A stretch of 23,429 bases of DNA, from assembly GCF_902490045.1 (NCBI RefSeq), contig NZ_CABUCJ010000032.1:1-23429 (forward strand), read 5' to 3'. This document shows positions 21,339 to 23,429 of this stretch, one piece after another; position 1 is the stretch's first letter, and each line of letters opens with the position of its first letter. Position numbers and translations under genes: made by a program. The notes beneath the pieces were generated by a model that was given only the letters and a program-made list of their open reading frames with translations, made no database searches and was not told the DNA's origin. The DNA is from an uncultured Anaerotruncus sp. (lineage in GTDB: Bacteria; Bacillota; Clostridia; Oscillospirales; Ruminococcaceae).

Positions 21339-21367
21339 ACCGCCCCGGCCCGCGGGGCGGTTTTTTT
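21339..21367 (+). terminator. Intrinsic terminator of the glycan unit
   Basis: ACCGCCCCG (21339-21347) pairs with CGGGGCGGT (21353-21361), 5-base loop, followed by T7. It lies 23 bases after the PAP2 stop. Confidence 0.9.
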
Positions 21368-21391
21368 GCGCGGCGGGACGGGATTTCGGCA

Positions 21392-21412
21392 TTGTCCGCC
21401 TCAGGCGGACAA
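21392..21412. other. Short hairpin between converging terminators
   Basis: TTGTCCGCC-TCA-GGCGGACAA is a perfect 9-bp hairpin without a T-run in the plus direction, sitting between the terminators of the converging PAP2 and Dabb genes. Possibly a back-up terminator or repeat fragment. Confidence 0.5.
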
Positions 21413-21439
21413 AAAAACGGCCGCACTGCGGCCGTTTTT
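21413..21439 (-). terminator. Intrinsic terminator of the Dabb gene
   Basis: AAAAACGGCCGC (21413-21424) pairs with GCGGCCGTTTTT (21428-21439) around a 3-base loop, with extra A's giving a T-tract on the minus strand, 15 bases past the stop codon of the Dabb gene. Confidence 0.88.
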
Positions 21440-21453
21440 GAAATCCCGGGTAC

Positions 21454-21750
21454 TTACGCCTCGTAGTCCGCGACGACCCGCTCGGTGATGACCTTGCGGA
21501 TGAATTCGCGCATCTTGAGGTGTTCCGGGTGCTGGTCGTAGGCCTTGAGGGCCTCCGCCGAAACGAATTCGGAGTAGAGGACGAGGTCGAAGCCCTTGGG
21601 GTTGATGTTCTTTCCGACCTCGAGGGTCAGGATGCCGTCGATGACGCCGTTCAGGGCCTCGAGCCCCTGCTTGATGAGCCGGGCGTTGTCCTCGCGGGTG
21701 TTGCCTTCTGCGACCTCTTCCAGTTTCCACATGACGATGTGCTTGACCAT
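21454..21750 (-). CDS. Stress-responsive alpha/beta-barrel (Dabb) domain protein
   Basis: A 98-residue single-domain protein of the Dabb family, dimeric ferredoxin-like barrels found in stress proteins and some small enzymes. Features seen are the N-terminal MVKHIVMWKL, the central FDLVLYSEFVSAEALKAYDQHPEH and C-terminal IRKVITERVVADYE, all typical. Catalytic function is unknown for most members. AAAGGAG lies 11 bases before the ATG at 21750. It is a single gene with its own promoter and terminator. Confidence 0.9.
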   Translation of the reverse strand: MVKHIVMWKLEEVAEGNTREDNARLIKQGLEALNGVIDGILTLEVGKNINPKGFDLVLYSEFVSAEALKAYDQHPEHLKMREFIRKVITERVVADYEA

Positions 21751-21800
21751 GGTGTGTTGGACTCCTTTGTCCGGCGCGCGGCCGGTTTGTTGATGCCATT

Positions 21801-21829
21801 ATCCTAGCATAAATGCGTTCCGCGCACAA
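21801..21829 (-). promoter_or_regulatory. Probable promoter of the Dabb gene
   Basis: On the minus strand TTGTGC (21824-21829), 17 bases, then TAGGAT (21801-21806), 50 bases before the start codon. Moderate match. Confidence 0.45.
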
Positions 21830-21948
21830 TCTTTTTTATGCTTCTTTATACAATCTTAATATCCTCCGTCGCCCCCCGCGGCTATGCGTGCCAAAAACTT
21901 CCGGGAGGGCCGCTCACGAATTTTGGCATACTAAGGAAAACAAAAATC

Positions 21949-21969
21949 TGCGGGCCGACAGAGCCCGCA
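21949..21969 (+). promoter_or_regulatory. Leader hairpin before the duplicated-domain lipoprotein
   Basis: TGCGGGC (21949-21955) pairs with GCCCGCA (21963-21969), abutting the AAGGAGG ribosome binding site. It may tune translation or transcript stability. No clear promoter is seen in the 232-base gap upstream; CATACT at 21927-21932 with a preceding TGG is the best -10 candidate. Confidence 0.4.
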
Positions 21970-21982
21970 AGGAGGAAGAAGT

Positions 21983-23068
21983 ATGAAACGATTGACCGCA
22001 TGGACGCTCTGCGTCCTGCTTTTGACGGGCCTGCTGGCGGGCTGCCGGGCGGCGGGGCAGGGCGGGGAGGAAAGCCGGGAAAGCCGGCCGTCCGCCTCGC
22101 TTGAGCCGGACACAGCCTCCCAGGAGAGCACCCCGCAGGCGAACGTGCTGAAGACGGGCCTCGCGGTGATCACCTCGGCCGCCAGGTCCACGCCCGCGGC
22201 CGGCGGCGGAGAAGGGCTGGCGGACATCAGCTCGACGGCGGTAGCCCTGCTGGTGGACGACGACGGGCGGATCGCGGCCTGCGCGATCGACGCAGTGCAG
22301 AGCAAAATCCCCTTTACGGCGGAGGGGGCGCTGGCGCTCAACGCGGGCACGGTGTTCCCCTCCAAACGGGAGCTCGGGAAGGACTACGGGCTCGCGGAGG
22401 CGTCGGGCATCGGAAAGGAGTGGTATGAGCAGACGACGGCGTTTGCCTCCTATGTCACCGGGAAGACGGTCGCGGAGGTGAAGGGGATGGCGCTCGACGA
22501 GCGCACCGCGCCCGCCGGGGCGGAGCTTTCCTCCTCGGTGACGATCGCGGTGGGCGGCTTTATCGACGGCATCGAGAAGGCCGCGCAGAACGCGCGGGCG
22601 CTCGGCGCGCGCGAGGGGGATTCCCTCGGACTCGGGATCGCCACCAACATGCAGAATTCGAAGAGCGCGGGGGAATCGGAGGGAACCGCGCAGGCGGATT
22701 CCACCTACGCGGCCGTCTCCTTTGCACCGGACGGCACGATCACGAGCTGTGTGCTCGACGGTTCACTGGGCGCCGTGCGCTTTGACGGCGCGGGTGCCAT
22801 CACCTCCGACCCGGACGGCCCCTTCCGCACGAAGAACGAGCTGGGGGACGGCTACGGCATGCGCGAGGCGTCTGGCATCGGCAAGGAGTGGTACGAGCAG
22901 GCCGCGGCCTACGCGCGGTACGCCGCGGGTCGCACGGCGGGCGAGCTGGAGGAGCTGTCCGTCACCGAGAAGGGCGCGCCGTCGGGCGGGGAACTGGCCT
23001 CGTCGGTCACGATCTCGGTCGGCCCCTTCAACGAGGCGCTGCGCAAGGCGGCCGCCTACGCGGAGTAA
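21983..23068 (+). CDS. Lipoprotein with two copies of an unnamed domain
   Basis: A 361-residue lipoprotein with signal peptide and lipobox LAGC (Cys21), so it is anchored on the outer face of the membrane. After a Ser/Glu-rich linker (about 22-55), two domains of ~145 residues follow. Each contains an acidic-aliphatic strand (VALLVDDDGRIAACAID / AAVSFAPDGTITSCVLD), then RELGKDYGLAEASGIGKEWY / NELGDGYGMREASGIGKEWY, then a SSVTIAVG / SSVTISVG strand and a helix. The identity is high around ASGIGKEWYEQ, indicating internal duplication. I cannot name the family; the layout recalls clostridial lipoproteins annotated as hypothetical. AAGGAGG at 21969-21975 supports the ATG at 21983. It is a single gene with a terminator. 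Confidence 0.85.
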   Translation: MKRLTAWTLCVLLLTGLLAGCRAAGQGGEESRESRPSASLEPDTASQESTPQANVLKTGLAVITSAARSTPAAGGGEGLADISSTAVALLVDDDGRIAACAIDAVQSKIPFTAEGALALNAGTVFPSKRELGKDYGLAEASGIGKEWYEQTTAFASYVTGKTVAEVKGMALDERTAPAGAELSSSVTIAVGGFIDGIEKAAQNARALGAREGDSLGLGIATNMQNSKSAGESEGTAQADSTYAAVSFAPDGTITSCVLDGSLGAVRFDGAGAITSDPDGPFRTKNELGDGYGMREASGIGKEWYEQAAAYARYAAGRTAGELEELSVTEKGAPSGGELASSVTISVGPFNEALRKAAAYAE

Positions 23069-23088
23069 GAAAAGAAATGGAAAAAGCG

Positions 23089-23113
23089 AAAGCCCGGCGT
23101 CAGCCGGGCTTTT
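23089..23113 (+). terminator. Intrinsic terminator of the lipoprotein gene
   Basis: AAAGCCCGGC (23089-23098) pairs with GCCGGGCTTT (23103-23112), loop GTCA, followed by T and an AT-rich stretch, 20 bases after the stop codon. Confidence 0.88.
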
Positions 23114-23132
23114 ATATTTGTACTTTTCCGCG

Positions 23133-23181
23133 CCTTCCGTCTCCAAACGTTGGGAGAGCCGAGACCAGGTTGAGCCCTCAG
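23133..23181 (+). repeat. Copy A of a ~50-base repeat in the structured RNA
   Basis: Shares CCTTCCGT, GTTGGGAG and TTGAGCCCTCAG, in the same order and nearly the same spacing, with the copy at 23312-23362. It directly abuts the multibranch stem at 23182. Confidence 0.8.
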
Positions 23182-23311
23182 GGCGCACGTCAGTTGCGGC
23201 CCCAGACCGCAACTGACCTCGCGATCGTCGCCGCAAGCAGGGCACGCTTGCGGCACTAGGCCTGCGGGCCGTCGCAACAATGCGCGTGCGCCTCACGGCA
23301 GGCGACCGGCA

Positions 23312-23362
23312 CCTTCCGTTCCCTCGTGTTGGGAGCGCCAGCAACCTGAATTGAGCCCTCAG
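23312..23362 (+). repeat. Copy B of a ~50-base repeat in the structured RNA
   Basis: The second copy, about 180 bases downstream of copy A. Its GGGAG and TTGAG segments can pair with CTCCC and CTCAA at the window's end, so this copy seems to be part of the complete fold, while copy A lacks these partners. Confidence 0.8.
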
Positions 23363-23429
23363 CTAGTGTACCCATGGGGAGCGGCGGCAGTCTGCGGGTT
23401 ATGGCAAGGTACTCCCGGGGGTTTCTCAA

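Larger units (their letters stand above)
23131..23429 (+). ncRNA. Large structured RNA, HEARO/omega-RNA-like (IscB guide RNA candidate)
   Basis: There is no gene here, but dense structure. GGCGCAC (23182-23188) pairs with GTGCGCC (23286-23292), closing three hairpins: an 11-bp perfect stem 23189-23217, a 9-bp perfect stem 23230-23254 and a 4-bp GGCC stem 23259-23270. Two diverged ~50-base copies flank this domain. Downstream, GGGAG (23331-23335) can pair with CTCCC (23412-23416), TTGAG (23351-23355) with CTCAA (23425-23429), and GTACC (23368-23372) with GGTAC (23408-23412), partly competing. The 3' part (GCGGGTTATGGCAAGG, CTCCCGGGGGTTT) recalls HEARO RNAs, now known as omega-RNAs encoded just upstream of iscB HNH nuclease genes. 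The window ends where that gene would be expected. The family name is inference; the structure is visible. The element probably continues or ends just beyond the edge. A group II intron or other large RNA is the alternative. Confidence 0.5.

Noticed and set aside
22888..23259. Plus-strand frame running from the lipoprotein gene into the structured RNA
   Set aside because: Out-of-frame shadow of the lipoprotein gene reading through its terminator; no ribosome binding site or domain.
23131..23429. Group II intron end or CRISPR array as the explanation for the right-edge structure
   Set aside because: Only two diverged copies with no regular spacers, so not CRISPR. No recognisable domain V hairpin or reverse transcriptase frame was seen, although an intron continuing beyond the window cannot be fully excluded.

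Overview
The window is very GC-rich, has strong AAGGAGG-type ribosome binding sites, and carries anaerobe genes (desulfoferrodoxin, CoA-disulfide-reductase-like flavoprotein). This suggests a high-GC Clostridia genome, probably a gut Oscillospiraceae/Ruminococcaceae member. That is an inference from gene content and base composition; no rRNA or tRNA gene is present. Most genes have clear ribosome binding sites and many are closed by strong hairpin terminators, so transcription units can be drawn with some confidence.

Layout. (1) 1-1115: a consensus promoter overlapping a perfect palindrome, a divergent small sigma-like protein, and a small membrane-anchored protein. (2) 1198-3172, minus strand: an OmpR-type response regulator and its overlapping sensor histidine kinase. 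(3) 3330-10188, plus strand: a five-gene unit with a large lipoprotein solute-binding protein carrying an extra N-terminal domain, two sugar-type ABC permeases, a membrane-fusion protein and a MacB-like membrane protein. No ATPase gene is present, and an 84-nt cloverleaf-like inverted-repeat element lies between the permeases. (4) 10335-11006: a HAD phosphatase with a variant motif I. (5) 11068-11980: four very small genes, three of them minus-strand paralogues with a shared YFxSL module. (6) 11999-17262: a redox island with desulfoferrodoxin, an SDR oxidoreductase, thioredoxin, CoA-disulfide-reductase/rhodanese, an archaeal-type peroxiredoxin and a Crp/Fnr regulator. The thioredoxin and peroxiredoxin promoters share a GTGAC-N3-GTCAC palindrome at the class II activator position, and the regulator's recognition helix is of the type that reads GTGA. 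(7) 17439-18179: a cytoplasmic ricin-type lectin fused to a histone-H1-like Lys/Ala/Pro tail. (8) 18398-21316: UDP-galactopyranose mutase, a family 2 glycosyltransferase and a PAP2-type membrane phosphatase, probably a galactofuranose glycan/lipid set. (9) 21454-21750, minus strand: a Dabb-domain protein. (10) 21983-23068: a lipoprotein with two copies of an unnamed domain.

The last 300 bases (about 23131-23429) contain no gene. They fold into an elaborate RNA-like structure: a stem closing three hairpins, flanked by two diverged copies of a ~50-nt sequence, with the 3' end pairing back to the second copy. This resembles a HEARO / omega-RNA, the guide RNA encoded just upstream of IscB-type HNH nucleases. 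If so, the window stops just before the nuclease gene. This is the most interesting feature here, but it rests on structure and remembered family resemblance, not on a search.
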